A DNA stretch of 34,397 bases from CAZQXD01 sp964597315. Lineage in GTDB: Bacteria > Pseudomonadota > Gammaproteobacteria > Competibacterales > Competibacteraceae. The position numbers and the translations under genes are program-made. The stretch lies in the NCBI GenBank assembly GCA_964597315.1, contig CAZQXD010000043.1:1-34397 (forward strand), read 5' to 3'. Of this stretch, positions 1-8,601 are shown piece after piece. The notes beneath the pieces were generated by a model, which worked only from the letters and a program-made list of their open reading frames with translations, searched no databases and was not told where the DNA came from. Each line of letters begins with the position of its first letter. Positions within the stretch are counted from its first letter, which is position 1.

Positions 1-35
1 CAAGGTGGATGGTGCACATGACCCTGTCAACTTCC

Positions 36-287
36 TCAACTAGCACCATTGGTTACTATATGTATCCAGAGCTGAACGGGATATACCCACAACTTCAAAA
101 CATGAGCGAAGAATTCATCCCCATACAAATAAGTTGACACGAATTTCGGGAATGCCAAGCCGTCACCCGATGAATATAGTTGATTTATAATATGGAGAGT
201 AGAGAGGCTCACGCCAACAAAAACAAGCACCAGAACACCCGCCCTTCCAAGAGCTGGAAATATTGAATTCCCTTTATCTCTTAACAT
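36..287 (-). CDS. Small putative membrane protein, 83 aa
   Basis: I do not recognise this protein. A strong Shine-Dalgarno AAGGAG (300-295) lies 7 bases upstream of the ATG, which supports expression. Residues about 12-38 form a hydrophobic segment rich in Val, Leu and Phe, consistent with a membrane helix. A second, weaker hydrophobic stretch lies near residues 62-80 (aromatic, with WVYPVQLW). The base composition is clearly more AT-rich than the operon that ends 98 bases upstream, suggesting a separate origin and probably separate function. It is on the same strand as the operon, so read-through is possible because the hairpin between them has no T-tract. Confidence 0.6.
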   Translation of the reverse strand: MLRDKGNSIFPALGRAGVLVLVFVGVSLSTLHIINQLYSSGDGLAFPKFVSTYLYGDEFFAHVLKLWVYPVQLWIHIVTNGAS

Positions 288-349
288 AACATATCTCCTT
301 TTCTCAATTTAACCAGCCTCGTCCAGCCAAGCCGGGTGGGTGGGGCAAT

Positions 350-370
350 GCCAGGGATTTCGTCCCTGGC
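350..370 (-). terminator. Hairpin downstream of the operon
   Basis: An 8-bp perfect stem (GCCAGGGA / TCCCTGGC) with a 5-base loop lies 15 bases past the stop of the last operon gene. There is no T-run after it on the minus strand, so it may be a weak terminator, an RNA-stabilising 3' hairpin, or an attenuator before the small downstream gene. Confidence 0.4.
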
Positions 371-384
371 CGCAAACCCCCATC

Positions 385-2724
385 TCACTCCGGGGCCGCC
401 TCTGGAGCCAGGTTTGCCCGGCCCGTCACCCGCCACCAGCGCGTCGCCACGCTCAGCACCAGAAACGTGGTGGCCAGGCTGCCCGCCACGCTGACGGCTA
501 CATAGATTCCCACCTGTTGGGGCGGTAGGGTGGTGGCCAGCACCAGCACCGAGAACCCGCCGATCACAATAAAGCCGTTGAATAGAATGACCTTGCCCAC
601 CCGCTCCATGACCCGCCGGGTGGCGGCCTCATGGCTCAGGCCGCCGCGCCGCTCGTGGCGATAGCGCCACAGGTAATGGATGGCGAAGTCCACGCCCACG
701 CCGATGGCGATGGCGGCGAAGGAGCTGGTCCCCAGACCCACCGGCGTGCCGGTGGCGCCGATAAAGGCATAGGTCAGGAACACCCCGACGACGATAGGCG
801 CCAGCAGCAAAATCCCGCCTACCATGGAGCGCAGAAACAGCATGCCGATGGCGCCCATGCACAGGGCGGTCAGTAATACGGATACGCCCACATCCACGTC
901 CACATGGGACATCCAGTGGTGGATGACATAGGTCTCCCCACCCAGCCGTACCCGGGCTTCCGGGAAGGTCGCCGCGGCTTGTGCCTCTAGCCAGCGGACA
1001 AACTCCGCGCTGCGGGCATAGTTACCGGCTTTTAGGAAAATCCGCAGATTGGCCCGCTGCCGGGCGCCGTCGGCCACTTCGTCGAAGCGCCGGGGGTCCC
1101 CCGATAGGTTGTAGAGCAGAAAAAACTGGGCGTTGGCCTGGGCGCTGTCGGCGATTCGGTAGAAATCCGCCTTGTCCCCGTGAAACGCCTGATTCATTTT
1201 CTTCAGGTAGTCGGCGATGGAAAAGGTGCCGCCCACCGGCTCCCACTGTTCGATGCGCGCCTGCAACCCATCCAGCCGACGCAGAAAATCGGGATCATAG
1301 ATGCCGTCCTCCAAGCCGGTGTCGATGTCCACGTCGATAAGGTTCGGCCCCAGGTAATGGCTGCGAATGGAATGGAAATCCCGGGCGACGTGGCTGTCCT
1401 CGGGAAAAAACGTGACCGGTTCATAGTCGGGATAGAGCATGGACGTGCCGACGATGCCGAGCAGGGCCACCGCCAGCAGAAAGCCGCCAGCCACCCGAGC
1501 ATTGCCGATCAGGCGCCCCATCATCCACGCCACCAGCCGGTCCCAGCCGCTGGGTCCTTCGGCGCCCCGGGCCGCGTACAGGCGGGCAAAGGCCGCGCTG
1601 GGCCGGGCATCGACCAGGACGATAGCTGCGGGCAGGGCGGTGAGGGAAAAGACCATGGCCGCCAGCACACCGACGGCCGCCGTCACGCCAAACTGGTTCA
1701 CGGGGATCATGGGCGAACCCTGGATCAGCATCAGAAAGCCCGCCGCCGTGGTCACCGAGGTGATGACGATAGGCCGCCATAAGTCCACCAGGGTCCGGGC
1801 TACGGCCTGCCGGGCGCTCAACCCAGGCTGCGCCAACCGCCGGTCGTAGTAGTCGCTCAAAATGTGCACCGAATCGGCAATGCTGGTGGCCAGAACAACC
1901 ACCGGGACGGCGTTGGAAAACGGCGTGAATTGAAAGCCCATCAGGGGCATGGAGGCAAAAGCCACCAGGCTGGCGGGGATCACGGCGGCCAAGGGCAGCA
2001 GCACCCCCCACAGGCTGCGCAAGGCCAGAAACAGCAGCAGGGAGGCCAGGACGGCTGAAACGGGATCGAGCCTCAAGGCGTCCTGGTTGAGATACACGTT
2101 GAGGGTTCCGGTGACGATGGGTGGACCGCTGGCCTGGATGGCGAACGCCGTCTCGCTGTCGATGCGTCGGCGCAGCTTTTCCAGTTCGGCGAACACGAAC
2201 AGCACATCGGCGGTGTCCTCGAAGTCAGCGATCACCCCGGCCCGGGCGCCGTCCGCCGAGATAAGCAGGCCGTCGTACAGGGGAAATGCTTTAAGGCGGT
2301 CCCGCACCGCCCTTGCCTGTTCCACGGTGGTTGGCATCGGTTCCAGAAAGGGGGCTACGTCGAACCCGCTCTCGGAGCCGCGAATGTCCTCATGGGTGTC
2401 CAGGGAACGCACCGAGCCGGGCCGGATTCCCGGCAGGTCTTCCAGGAATCGGCTCACCGACCGCACCACCGCCAGCCCCTGGGGCGTGAAGATATCGCCG
2501 CCTTCCTGGAAGACATCGATAAACAACGGGTCGTTGATATTGTAGATGCGCTGGATTTCCAGCTTCTGCTGGTAGGACACATGCCCCCGGGGCAGGAACG
2601 AAGCGGTGGACGTGTCTGCCCTAAGCTGGAGCAGAGCGGGGACACAGGCGGCCAGCAGGAGCAGGATCGTCGCCAGGCTTGCTTTTGGGTTATCCGTAAT
2701 GGGTTTCACGCCACGCCTATTCAC
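385..2724 (-). CDS. MMPL/RND-family transporter (HpnN-like), 779 aa
   Basis: An inner-membrane transporter of the MMPL/RND superfamily, whose members move lipids or hydrophobic compounds across or out of the inner membrane using the proton gradient. It has the expected two-fold layout: an N-terminal helix, a large extracytoplasmic loop (about residues 35-220), a six-helix bundle with the motif ATSIADSVHILSDYY (about 280-297), then a second loop and bundle with GVGVDFAIHYLWRY (about 676-690). These two paired motifs are the RND helix-4-type signatures. The start is GTG at 2724, 17 bases after the preceding barrel gene; a second in-frame GTG at 2709 is equally possible because neither has a strong ribosome site. 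It is the last operon gene, next to a LolA-like carrier and a barrel, a combination seen in envelope lipid or pigment export modules. Family assignment is firm; the substrate is inferred to be the PKS product. Confidence 0.9.
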   Translation of the reverse strand: MNRRGVKPITDNPKASLATILLLLAACVPALLQLRADTSTASFLPRGHVSYQQKLEIQRIYNINDPLFIDVFQEGGDIFTPQGLAVVRSVSRFLEDLPGIRPGSVRSLDTHEDIRGSESGFDVAPFLEPMPTTVEQARAVRDRLKAFPLYDGLLISADGARAGVIADFEDTADVLFVFAELEKLRRRIDSETAFAIQASGPPIVTGTLNVYLNQDALRLDPVSAVLASLLLFLALRSLWGVLLPLAAVIPASLVAFASMPLMGFQFTPFSNAVPVVVLATSIADSVHILSDYYDRRLAQPGLSARQAVARTLVDLWRPIVITSVTTAAGFLMLIQGSPMIPVNQFGVTAAVGVLAAMVFSLTALPAAIVLVDARPSAAFARLYAARGAEGPSGWDRLVAWMMGRLIGNARVAGGFLLAVALLGIVGTSMLYPDYEPVTFFPEDSHVARDFHSIRSHYLGPNLIDVDIDTGLEDGIYDPDFLRRLDGLQARIEQWEPVGGTFSIADYLKKMNQAFHGDKADFYRIADSAQANAQFFLLYNLSGDPRRFDEVADGARQRANLRIFLKAGNYARSAEFVRWLEAQAAATFPEARVRLGGETYVIHHWMSHVDVDVGVSVLLTALCMGAIGMLFLRSMVGGILLLAPIVVGVFLTYAFIGATGTPVGLGTSSFAAIAIGVGVDFAIHYLWRYRHERRGGLSHEAATRRVMERVGKVILFNGFIVIGGFSVLVLATTLPPQQVGIYVAVSVAGSLATTFLVLSVATRWWRVTGRANLAPEAAPE

Positions 2725-2741
2725 GCTGGTAAGATTGGGTA

Positions 2742-4001
2742 TCAGAACGCTTTTTTGACCTTGACGTACAGGCTTTCCCGCCCTTGGTAGCTGCCGAGGA
2801 AGCCGGCAGCGCCGCCGAAGTCGCCATAGACCGCCCCGCCGAGCTTGATCTCCGTGCCATCAATGATTTCGTAGGTCAGGGCGGCATGCAGCCCAACATC
2901 CCGAAAATCCAGGTCCACGACTGCGAAGCTGTCCAGGGCGATGCGCTCGTTGGCCAGGGTCCGCCGGGTCCGCAGCGACATCAGGTTGGTATCCCGCCGC
3001 CGCACCAGGGCCGCCCCGCCTTCCACCCGGTCATGGAAATATTGCAGCGCCCATTGCCAGTCCCCGCTGCGCGCCTCCAGTCCCAGGGCGGCCAGCAGAT
3101 TCCAGCGCCCATCGGCGCCGTCCGTGGTCACACCCCGCCCGAGCAGAGCGCCCGCCGCCTCAGGCGCCAGCGTAAAATCCCGTTGGGGCGCTAAGGCCAA
3201 CTCGCCGCGCAGGACCCATTCCCCTAGGGTGGCGGCGGCGCTGCCGCCCAACCACAGGGTTCTGGGCCGGGTCTTGCGGGGGGTCGGCAGCGTTTCTAAG
3301 ATGAACACATCCTCTCGGGTGGACAGGACATTCAGGGTCGCCCCCCAGCGGTCCCGGGTGACGGCGATTTCCAGGCCCCCTGCCCAGTCGTCGAGGCTGT
3401 CGTTGCCGGGATCGTCCAGGGCCGCGAAACGCCCGGCGTCATTGAACTGGTCGTCGCAATAGCTGCCCGGATCAGGACTCTCGGACTCCGCCGAAAGCGG
3501 GGCGAAAGTCGCGGCCACGCTAGCCTCGCCCACAAAGACCCGGCCCTGGGCGATCCAATTGGGCAGCTTGTTCTGGGTATCCAGGCGGGCAAACCGGCAC
3601 AAGTCGCGACCGTTGAACCGATCCAGCAGCACAAACCCCTCGGTATTACCCTGGGTAACGATCTGTCGGCCAACGGAGAAGTCGAAGCCCTGGCCGAAGC
3701 CTCGCAGGGCCAGCTCCTCCACCAGGCGGTTGTGGGAACATTGGGTCACCCCCTCGGGCTGGGTGCTGTACGGCCCCGCGCAGGGGCTTGCCACGACTTT
3801 GGCCGTCAGGGTTTCACCGAGGGCGACTTCGGCGGTGGCGGTCAAGCGCCCATAACCTGGGCCGAACCCACCCTCTCCCAGCCGGTATTCCACCGCCGTT
3901 TCCGCCTCGATGGCGCCGTACAAGAGACTGGGCGCGGCGCTGGTCTCCACGGCGTGGAGGGACAGGAGCAATAGCGGCAGGAGCCGCCGCGGGGCGCTCA
4001 C
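2742..4001 (-). CDS. Outer-membrane beta-barrel protein, 419 aa
   Basis: Predicted to be an exported outer-membrane barrel. Residues 1-23 form a signal peptide (LLPLLLLSLHAVETSAA). The rest is rich in alternating hydrophobic/polar strands, with GRQIVTQGNTEGFVLLDRFNGRD (about residues 107-130, shown in part by GRQIVTQG) recalling DUF1302-type barrels. The chain ends in Phe (YVKVKKAF), the usual C-terminal signal for the Bam machinery. Several Cys in the first half suggest periplasmic disulfides. Translation starts at GTG, overlapping the LolA-like gene's TGA in a GTGA junction. Placement between the LolA-like gene and the RND transporter suggests it serves as the outer-membrane part of the export path, but that is inferred. 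The exact barrel family is not certain. Confidence 0.7.
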   Translation of the reverse strand: MSAPRRLLPLLLLSLHAVETSAAPSLLYGAIEAETAVEYRLGEGGFGPGYGRLTATAEVALGETLTAKVVASPCAGPYSTQPEGVTQCSHNRLVEELALRGFGQGFDFSVGRQIVTQGNTEGFVLLDRFNGRDLCRFARLDTQNKLPNWIAQGRVFVGEASVAATFAPLSAESESPDPGSYCDDQFNDAGRFAALDDPGNDSLDDWAGGLEIAVTRDRWGATLNVLSTREDVFILETLPTPRKTRPRTLWLGGSAAATLGEWVLRGELALAPQRDFTLAPEAAGALLGRGVTTDGADGRWNLLAALGLEARSGDWQWALQYFHDRVEGGAALVRRRDTNLMSLRTRRTLANERIALDSFAVVDLDFRDVGLHAALTYEIIDGTEIKLGGAVYGDFGGAAGFLGSYQGRESLYVKVKKAF

Positions 4002-4789
4002 CGGTAGATCTCGCGCGCCAGAGCCTCTTTCTTGAAGTAGAAGTCCGGAACCCCGGCGTTGTAGCGGGCCTTGTGAACTCGCAAGATGGTGCGATGCTGG
4101 TTGACCAGGTCCTCGGAACGCATGTCCATGGGGGTGAGGATGCCGTCAATGGTGCGGATGTCCCGAAAGGCGTTGCGGCGGATCTCCCGGTCACCCTTGA
4201 AGAACCGCTGCTCGATGAAGATCGCCTGATCCGTCCTGACCTTGGTGATGGCGTAATCGTAGCCCAGGTCCCGCTTCAGTTCGGTCGTTTTCGGCTCGAT
4301 GCGCAGCACCGCCAATGGCTGTCCGTCCTCTTGGAGCTGCTGGAGTACAGTGCCCACGTAGTCCTGGTATCTGAACCCCAGATCAACGTCTTCCATGGTG
4401 AAATCCGTGCCCACGAACTTGTCGCCTCGATCCGTCGGCGGAATCCGTTTGGTGAGCTTCAGGGCCGGCAGGTAGAGCCACATATAGTCCTCGCTGTCCT
4501 CCGACTCGATATCCAGCAGGGCGGTGTGGCGGATGTTGGCGGGGCTGAAGAATACCGTGACTTGCTCGCTTCGCCCGTTGTCCAGTTCGCGGCGGAAAAT
4601 CGTGCTGGTCCGCTGGCGGATGTTGCCGTTGCGGTCGATGAGGTCCAGGGTCAGGTCGAAGCGCAGGTCCGATCCCCGGTCCCGCAGATGCACCGCCTTG
4701 AGAATCGCCATGGCATCGGCGTCGCCGGTCTCGGCGAGGCAGGCCATCGCCAGCCCAAGCAGGATCATCAAGGACAGAAAAGCACGCAT
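3998..4789 (-). CDS. LolA-like outer membrane lipoprotein-sorting family protein, 263 aa
   Basis: Periplasmic carrier of the COG2834 type, a family with the LolA fold that binds hydrophobic ligands and is often encoded next to MMPL/RND transporters. A signal peptide covers residues 1-19. The diagnostic block runs through YMWLYLPALKLTKRIPP, then DKFVGTDFTMEDV (about residues 100-137), where these proteins carry a near-invariant 'WLYLPA...R......G.DF...D' pattern. The length of about 250-260 residues is normal. A GGAGG ribosome site precedes the ATG. It follows the DUF2461-like gene by one base if that gene is read in the shifted frame. Its likely role, inferred from context, is ferrying a lipid or polyketide from the RND transporter to the outer membrane. 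Confidence 0.85.
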   Translation of the reverse strand: MRAFLSLMILLGLAMACLAETGDADAMAILKAVHLRDRGSDLRFDLTLDLIDRNGNIRQRTSTIFRRELDNGRSEQVTVFFSPANIRHTALLDIESEDSEDYMWLYLPALKLTKRIPPTDRGDKFVGTDFTMEDVDLGFRYQDYVGTVLQQLQEDGQPLAVLRIEPKTTELKRDLGYDYAITKVRTDQAIFIEQRFFKGDREIRRNAFRDIRTIDGILTPMDMRSEDLVNQHRTILRVHKARYNAGVPDFYFKKEALAREIYR

Positions 4790-5166
4790 CTTACAGACCC
4801 TCCAAATAGACTCTCCACAGGGGGACCAGACGCCCGAGGACGTCCGCCGCCTCGTCGATAAAGGCCGAGGAGCTTTTTATACCCCTGCCGATAAAACAGG
4901 GCCAGAATATGATCCTTATAGGGGCTTTGCCCCCGGGCAAAGCGTCTATCCCGGTTGATGCGGGTGAGAGTCTTGTTGACCTGAGGGCGGCATTCCAGAT
5001 CCGGGATGTGGCGCCGCAGGCAGGGACCGATGGTGGACACCAGATTGCGCATGGGGACCAGCAGTTGAGCCTGGTAACGGTCCCGGTTGGTCTCGAACCA
5101 CGCCCGGTCGCGACCGGCGGCCAGGTCTTCCAGAAAGGCAAAGGTGGCGGAAGAAAAGCCGGTCAT
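4768..5166 (-). CDS. DUF2461-like protein, short and apparently frameshifted
   Basis: Residues 5-97 match the N-terminal half of DUF2461 (TIGR02453): FLEDLAAGRDRAWFETNRDRY, shown by FLEDLAA and WFETNRDRY, then NRDRRFARGQSPYKDH. The family function is unknown. The family is usually around 220 residues; here only about half is present. After residue 97 this frame becomes Arg/Gly-rich and overlaps the next gene by 22 bases. The alternative frame instead gives a sensible end (AFIDEAADVLGRLVPLWRVY...) stopping at 4791, one base before the LolA-like ATG. Removing one base from the A5 run at 4874-4878 joins the two. So either the gene is broken, the sequence has an indel error, or a +1 shift is used. 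The intended product would be about 124 residues. It starts in an ATGA overlap. Confidence 0.55.
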   Translation of the reverse strand: MTGFSSATFAFLEDLAAGRDRAWFETNRDRYQAQLLVPMRNLVSTIGPCLRRHIPDLECRPQVNKTLTRINRDRRFARGQSPYKDHILALFYRQGYKKLLGLYRRGGGRPRASGPPVESLFGGSVRCVLFCP

Positions 5167-5972
5167 GGGGCGGTCCCCGCCCCAGCGTCGGGCGCCGCCC
5201 CATAAGCCTGGTTCACCGCCCGGGGCGATCCGAAAACGCCCCCCTCCAGGGCAATGTCGGTCTCGAAGTGACGGGCCATGGCCCAGGGTTGGCCGGGGTA
5301 GACCGGGGACGACAGGGGCATGACTCCGGCGGCCACCAGGGTGCCGTCGATATAGCCGTCGCCGTTGAAATCCCCGATTCGCCCGGACAGGGTCTGGCCG
5401 CTGTCCAGAGGCCCCGCCTGGTTTGCGACCACGGCCCCCGCAGCCGCCGCCAGGGGCGGAGGCACGGTGACGGTCCCGGTGGTGCCGTAAAAAGGCAAGC
5501 GGATAATGCCCCGAGGTCCGATGCCCAGGTCCAGCACCAGGTCCATTACCATGACAATGTTGCCGTCGGCCAGGGTCACCGCCAGTTGCTGCCCGGAGAA
5601 CTCGCCACCTTCCACCACGGCGGGCAGAAACCGCGCTCCCGCCAGGGTAAAGGCGCCCAGGTCCACGTTCTCGTTGATCAGGGCGCCGTCGGACAGCCGC
5701 CCGTCCACCGGCGGAAACGCGGCCTCGGCCCGTACATTGGGGGCCTCGCCGCCGTTGTTCCAGAATGGCGTGACGAAGTCCCGGTCGGAGGTGAAGGCCA
5801 TGTTGCGGATCATCACCGGAAACAGGGGCGTGGGGTTCATATAGGCCCCCGGGCCGAAGAAATAGCCGGTGCCACCGTGGGAATCAGCCACGCTCCACAG
5901 GGTAGCGGCCCCGGCCCCGGACAAACAGCCGACCAGCAGCCACCCCGCCAGCCAGGAGCGGAACAGGCTCAT
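5163..5972 (-). CDS. Secreted protein of unrecognised GPG/FNNG family (copy 5), 269 aa
   Basis: I do not recognise a named family. Residues 1-22 are a signal peptide; LVGC at 13-16 could also be a lipobox. The mature part carries the pattern shared with four other proteins in this operon: FGPGAYM near residue 40, PFWNNGGEAPNV (about 68-80), LINENVDLGAF (about 98), a PFYGTTGTVTVP segment (about 160), and GRIGDFNGDGYIDG (about 198-211), an EF-hand/FG-GAP-type calcium-loop pattern. It ends with ARHFETDI. It has no helical C-terminal tail, unlike the longer copies. It is closest to its neighbour at 5969-6844, suggesting a tandem duplication. Both its junctions are ATGA overlaps. Likely extracytoplasmic; function unknown. 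Confidence 0.8.
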   Translation of the reverse strand: MSLFRSWLAGWLLVGCLSGAGAATLWSVADSHGGTGYFFGPGAYMNPTPLFPVMIRNMAFTSDRDFVTPFWNNGGEAPNVRAEAAFPPVDGRLSDGALINENVDLGAFTLAGARFLPAVVEGGEFSGQQLAVTLADGNIVMVMDLVLDLGIGPRGIIRLPFYGTTGTVTVPPPLAAAAGAVVANQAGPLDSGQTLSGRIGDFNGDGYIDGTLVAAGVMPLSSPVYPGQPWAMARHFETDIALEGGVFGSPRAVNQAYGAAPDAGAGTAP

Positions 5973-6844
5973 GGGGCTTGCTCCCCGCCCGCTGGGGCAA
6001 GCAATCCCGTCGCCGCCGCCGGGAAGGGATGGTCGGCGGCCTCGGCGACCGGCTGGCGCTGCGCCGCCGTGCCGGGCAGGCGACCGATCAGCTCCCCGGC
6101 GTAGGGCATATCGGTTTCGAAATAGCGGATCAGGGCATAGGGCGCTCCGGGCATGAACACCGAGGTCAGGGGCATGTTCCCGGTCACCACGATGGCCCCG
6201 TCCAACATGCCGTCGCCGTTAAAGTCCCCGAGCCGTCCCCGCAGTTTGTCGCCCGCTTGCAGGGACCCGGCCCGGTCGATGCCCCCCTCGAAGCCCATCT
6301 GGGTCTGAATGGACAGCGGCACCGTGACCTCCCCGGTGGTGCCGTAAAAGGGCGCGGCCACGATGCCCGCCGCGCCGATGCCCATATCGAAGACAATATC
6401 CATGGTCATGATCATAGTATGGCCGTCCAGCAGCACCGAGATCTGCTCCCCCTGGTGGGCGCCGCCGCCGCCGATGCCCACCAGAAACGGGGCGCCATTC
6501 AAATCGAAGGGTCCCACGTCGGCGTTTTCGTTGATGGGGGTGATGCCGTCGCTGAAGAAGCCATCAGGCTCGGCGGTGGTGGCGATTTCCCCCAGTACAT
6601 TGGGTTCCTTGCCGCCATTGTTGAAAAACGGCGTCACAAAGGTGGCCGCAGAGGTAAAGGCCACGTTGCGGATGGTCACGTCGAACAGCACCGAGTCGGG
6701 TAGCCGCCCGGGACCGTAAAAGACGCCGGCCCCCATGTGGCTATCCCGGGTGCTGTAGACGTTGAAGGCCCCGGCGGCGGTCGCCGCCAGGCCGCCCGCC
6801 GCCGCCAGCGCGACGGCCGTAAACTTCAGGGTTGTAGCAGTCAT
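5969..6844 (-). CDS. Secreted protein of unrecognised GPG/FNNG family (copy 4), 291 aa
   Basis: Exported protein with a clear signal peptide (about residues 1-26, ending TAAGA). It shares the family core: FYGPGRLPDSV (about 42), PFFNNGGKEPNVLGE (about 71-85), INENADVGPF (about 103), YGTTGEVTVP (about 166), DRAGSLQAGDKLRGRLGDFNGDGMLDG (about 192-217, ending in a DxNxDGxxD loop), FMPGAPY and RYFETDMP. A Gly-rich turn (GIGGGGAHQG) lies near residue 121. It ends in a Pro/Ala-rich low-complexity tail rather than the helical tail of the copies further upstream. It starts in an ATGA overlap with the lipoprotein gene and has a GGGAG ribosome site. The fold and activity are unknown; the calcium-type loop links it in style to the FG-GAP proteins of the same operon. 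Confidence 0.8.
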   Translation of the reverse strand: MTATTLKFTAVALAAAGGLAATAAGAFNVYSTRDSHMGAGVFYGPGRLPDSVLFDVTIRNVAFTSAATFVTPFFNNGGKEPNVLGEIATTAEPDGFFSDGITPINENADVGPFDLNGAPFLVGIGGGGAHQGEQISVLLDGHTMIMTMDIVFDMGIGAAGIVAAPFYGTTGEVTVPLSIQTQMGFEGGIDRAGSLQAGDKLRGRLGDFNGDGMLDGAIVVTGNMPLTSVFMPGAPYALIRYFETDMPYAGELIGRLPGTAAQRQPVAEAADHPFPAAATGLLAPAGGEQAP

Positions 6845-8601
6845 AGCTGTGGGCTCCCGATGGCGATCATCTCTCCGCGTCGGTCGATGCGGTAGCGCCC
6901 CCCGACCCGCAGCGCGCCTCGGGCCTGCTCGGCGCCGTCGGGCCAGCGCACCCGCATCTGGACCTCATCCCCGGCGACCGTCGGCACGGCGAAGTGTAGG
7001 GTATAGGGGCTGTGCCCCAGGTAGGACCCTCGTGCCCGCACCGTTTCGCGACGGGACCAGCCCGGGGCGCTCAAGGTCACTTCGGCCCCTAGGGCCTGGG
7101 TATTGCCGCCGTCCGGGTCGCGCAAGTCCACCAGCACCGCCCGTTTCCCGCCGGTGGCGTTGCGCAGAATCATCACCGGTCCGCCGTTGGCCGATACCAG
7201 AGCGTCCAGGTCGCCATCGCCGTCTATATCGCCCACCGCCAGGCAGCGCCCCACCACCGGCCCGCTGACAGGCTGCCCGGTCAATTCGGCCAGGCTTGTG
7301 AAGCGCCCGCCCGCCTGGGCCATGAATACGTCGATGGGCTGGCGGTAGGCCACGGCGTTCTGGACTTTTTGGATTTCCGGCTCGATATGACCGTTGGCTA
7401 GAATCAGGTCGTCCCGGCCATCCTGATCCAGGTCGGCAAACCGTGCGCCGAAGGTCAGGCGGGGCAGGGTCTGGGTGGCGAGTCCCCGTTTCTGGGCCGC
7501 GTCCACGAAGACTTCTCCCTTGTCCAGCCGTTCGTAGAGGGAGACGGACTCATTGCTGAAGTTGCCGACGGTGATCAGGGGCGCTCCATCTACGGACTCC
7601 CCTGCATCCACGCCCATGCCGGCCCGGGCTTGGCCCATTTCGTCGTAGCCCACACCGGCCTCCAAAGCCCTGTCGATAAAGCCGCCGCGGCCATCGTTGA
7701 CGTAGAGCTTGTTGGCCACGGTGTCGTTGGAGACAAACAGATCCGTGAACCCGTCGTGGTTGACATCCAGCGCCACCACCCCCAGGGCCTTGTTCTCCCC
7801 AGATGCCAGTCCGGCCTTGGCGGTCACGTCGGCGAAGCGGCCGTCGCCCAGATTGCGAAACAGCCGGTTGTAAAGTCCCTCGTAGACCTGGGGCGTGGCG
7901 TAGGATTTGCTGCTGCCATCCAGGGTGGTGAAAATGTCCGTTCCCGGACTCCAGCGCACGTAGTTGGCCACGAACAAGTCCAGCCAGCCGTCCCGGTCCG
8001 CGTCCAGCCAGGCGGCGGAGGTGGCCCACTCGGGCGCGGCGATTTCCAGGCCCGCCGCCGCCGTTACCTCCACGTACTGACCGGCGTCGTTGCGCAGCAG
8101 GCGGGGACCAGTGACCGTGGTCAGGGCCAGGTCCGGGTCGCCGTCGCCGTCGTAGTCGGCCACGGCGACGCCCATACCGTAGCCAGCGACGGCATCCAGC
8201 CCCACTGCATCGGTGACCTCCCGAAACCGCTCACCTTGGTTGCGATACAGCCGGGCCAGGGGCCGTGGGCCAGCGTCCGTCCACGGCCGCCCGTCCACCA
8301 GCAGCACGTCCAAGCGCCCGTCGCCGTCCTGGTCAAACAGGGCGCAGCCCGGTCCCATGGTCTCGGGCATCAGCTTGTCGCCAGCCGCGCCGGTCTCGTG
8401 CAGAAAATCGATCCCCAGATCGGCTCCCTGTTCTACCCTGAGCAATGGCCGCTCCAGGTCCGGTGCTGGCTGCTGGGCTTCGGCATAGGTATAGGTGGGC
8501 GGCGGCGGGGGTTCCTTCTCCACCACCTGGGGTTCTTCCGAGCATCCCACCGTGATCAGCAGCAGCGCTCCAGACGCGCCTGTGAGCCTGAGTGTTTTCA
8601 T
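6841..8601 (-). CDS. FG-GAP/VCBS repeat lipoprotein with C-terminal ASPIC/UnbV domain, 586 aa
   Basis: CRTAC1-like protein. The start is the ATG at 8601, overlapping the cytochrome gene's stop (ATGA). The open frame continues far upstream, but only as Gly/Pro/Arg-rich sequence antisense to the real reading. Residues 1-20 form a lipoprotein signal with lipobox LLITVGC (Cys20), followed by a Pro-rich tether (EKEPPPPPTY). Repeated DxDxDGxxD calcium loops run through residues about 85-470 (DQDGDGRLD, DYDGDGDPD, DADRDGWLD, DVNHDGFTD, DLDQDGRDD, DIDGDGDLD), the marks of an FG-GAP propeller. Residues about 490-575 hold the ASPIC/UnbV domain (ALGAEVTL, GSYLGHSPYTLHFAV, VRWPDGAEQ). UnbV proteins are part of the conserved enediyne cassette, where their biochemical role is unresolved. 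Membrane-anchored and facing the periplasm or outer membrane. Confidence 0.9.
   Translation of the reverse strand: MKTLRLTGASGALLLITVGCSEEPQVVEKEPPPPPTYTYAEAQQPAPDLERPLLRVEQGADLGIDFLHETGAAGDKLMPETMGPGCALFDQDGDGRLDVLLVDGRPWTDAGPRPLARLYRNQGERFREVTDAVGLDAVAGYGMGVAVADYDGDGDPDLALTTVTGPRLLRNDAGQYVEVTAAAGLEIAAPEWATSAAWLDADRDGWLDLFVANYVRWSPGTDIFTTLDGSSKSYATPQVYEGLYNRLFRNLGDGRFADVTAKAGLASGENKALGVVALDVNHDGFTDLFVSNDTVANKLYVNDGRGGFIDRALEAGVGYDEMGQARAGMGVDAGESVDGAPLITVGNFSNESVSLYERLDKGEVFVDAAQKRGLATQTLPRLTFGARFADLDQDGRDDLILANGHIEPEIQKVQNAVAYRQPIDVFMAQAGGRFTSLAELTGQPVSGPVVGRCLAVGDIDGDGDLDALVSANGGPVMILRNATGGKRAVLVDLRDPDGGNTQALGAEVTLSAPGWSRRETVRARGSYLGHSPYTLHFAVPTVAGDEVQMRVRWPDGAEQARGALRVGGRYRIDRRGEMIAIGSPQL

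Noticed and set aside
3788..4861. Long plus-strand open frame opposite the barrel and LolA-like genes
   Set aside because: The minus-strand genes have signal peptides and recognisable family motifs; the plus-strand translation has none. Many similar long frames on both strands are a side effect of high GC.
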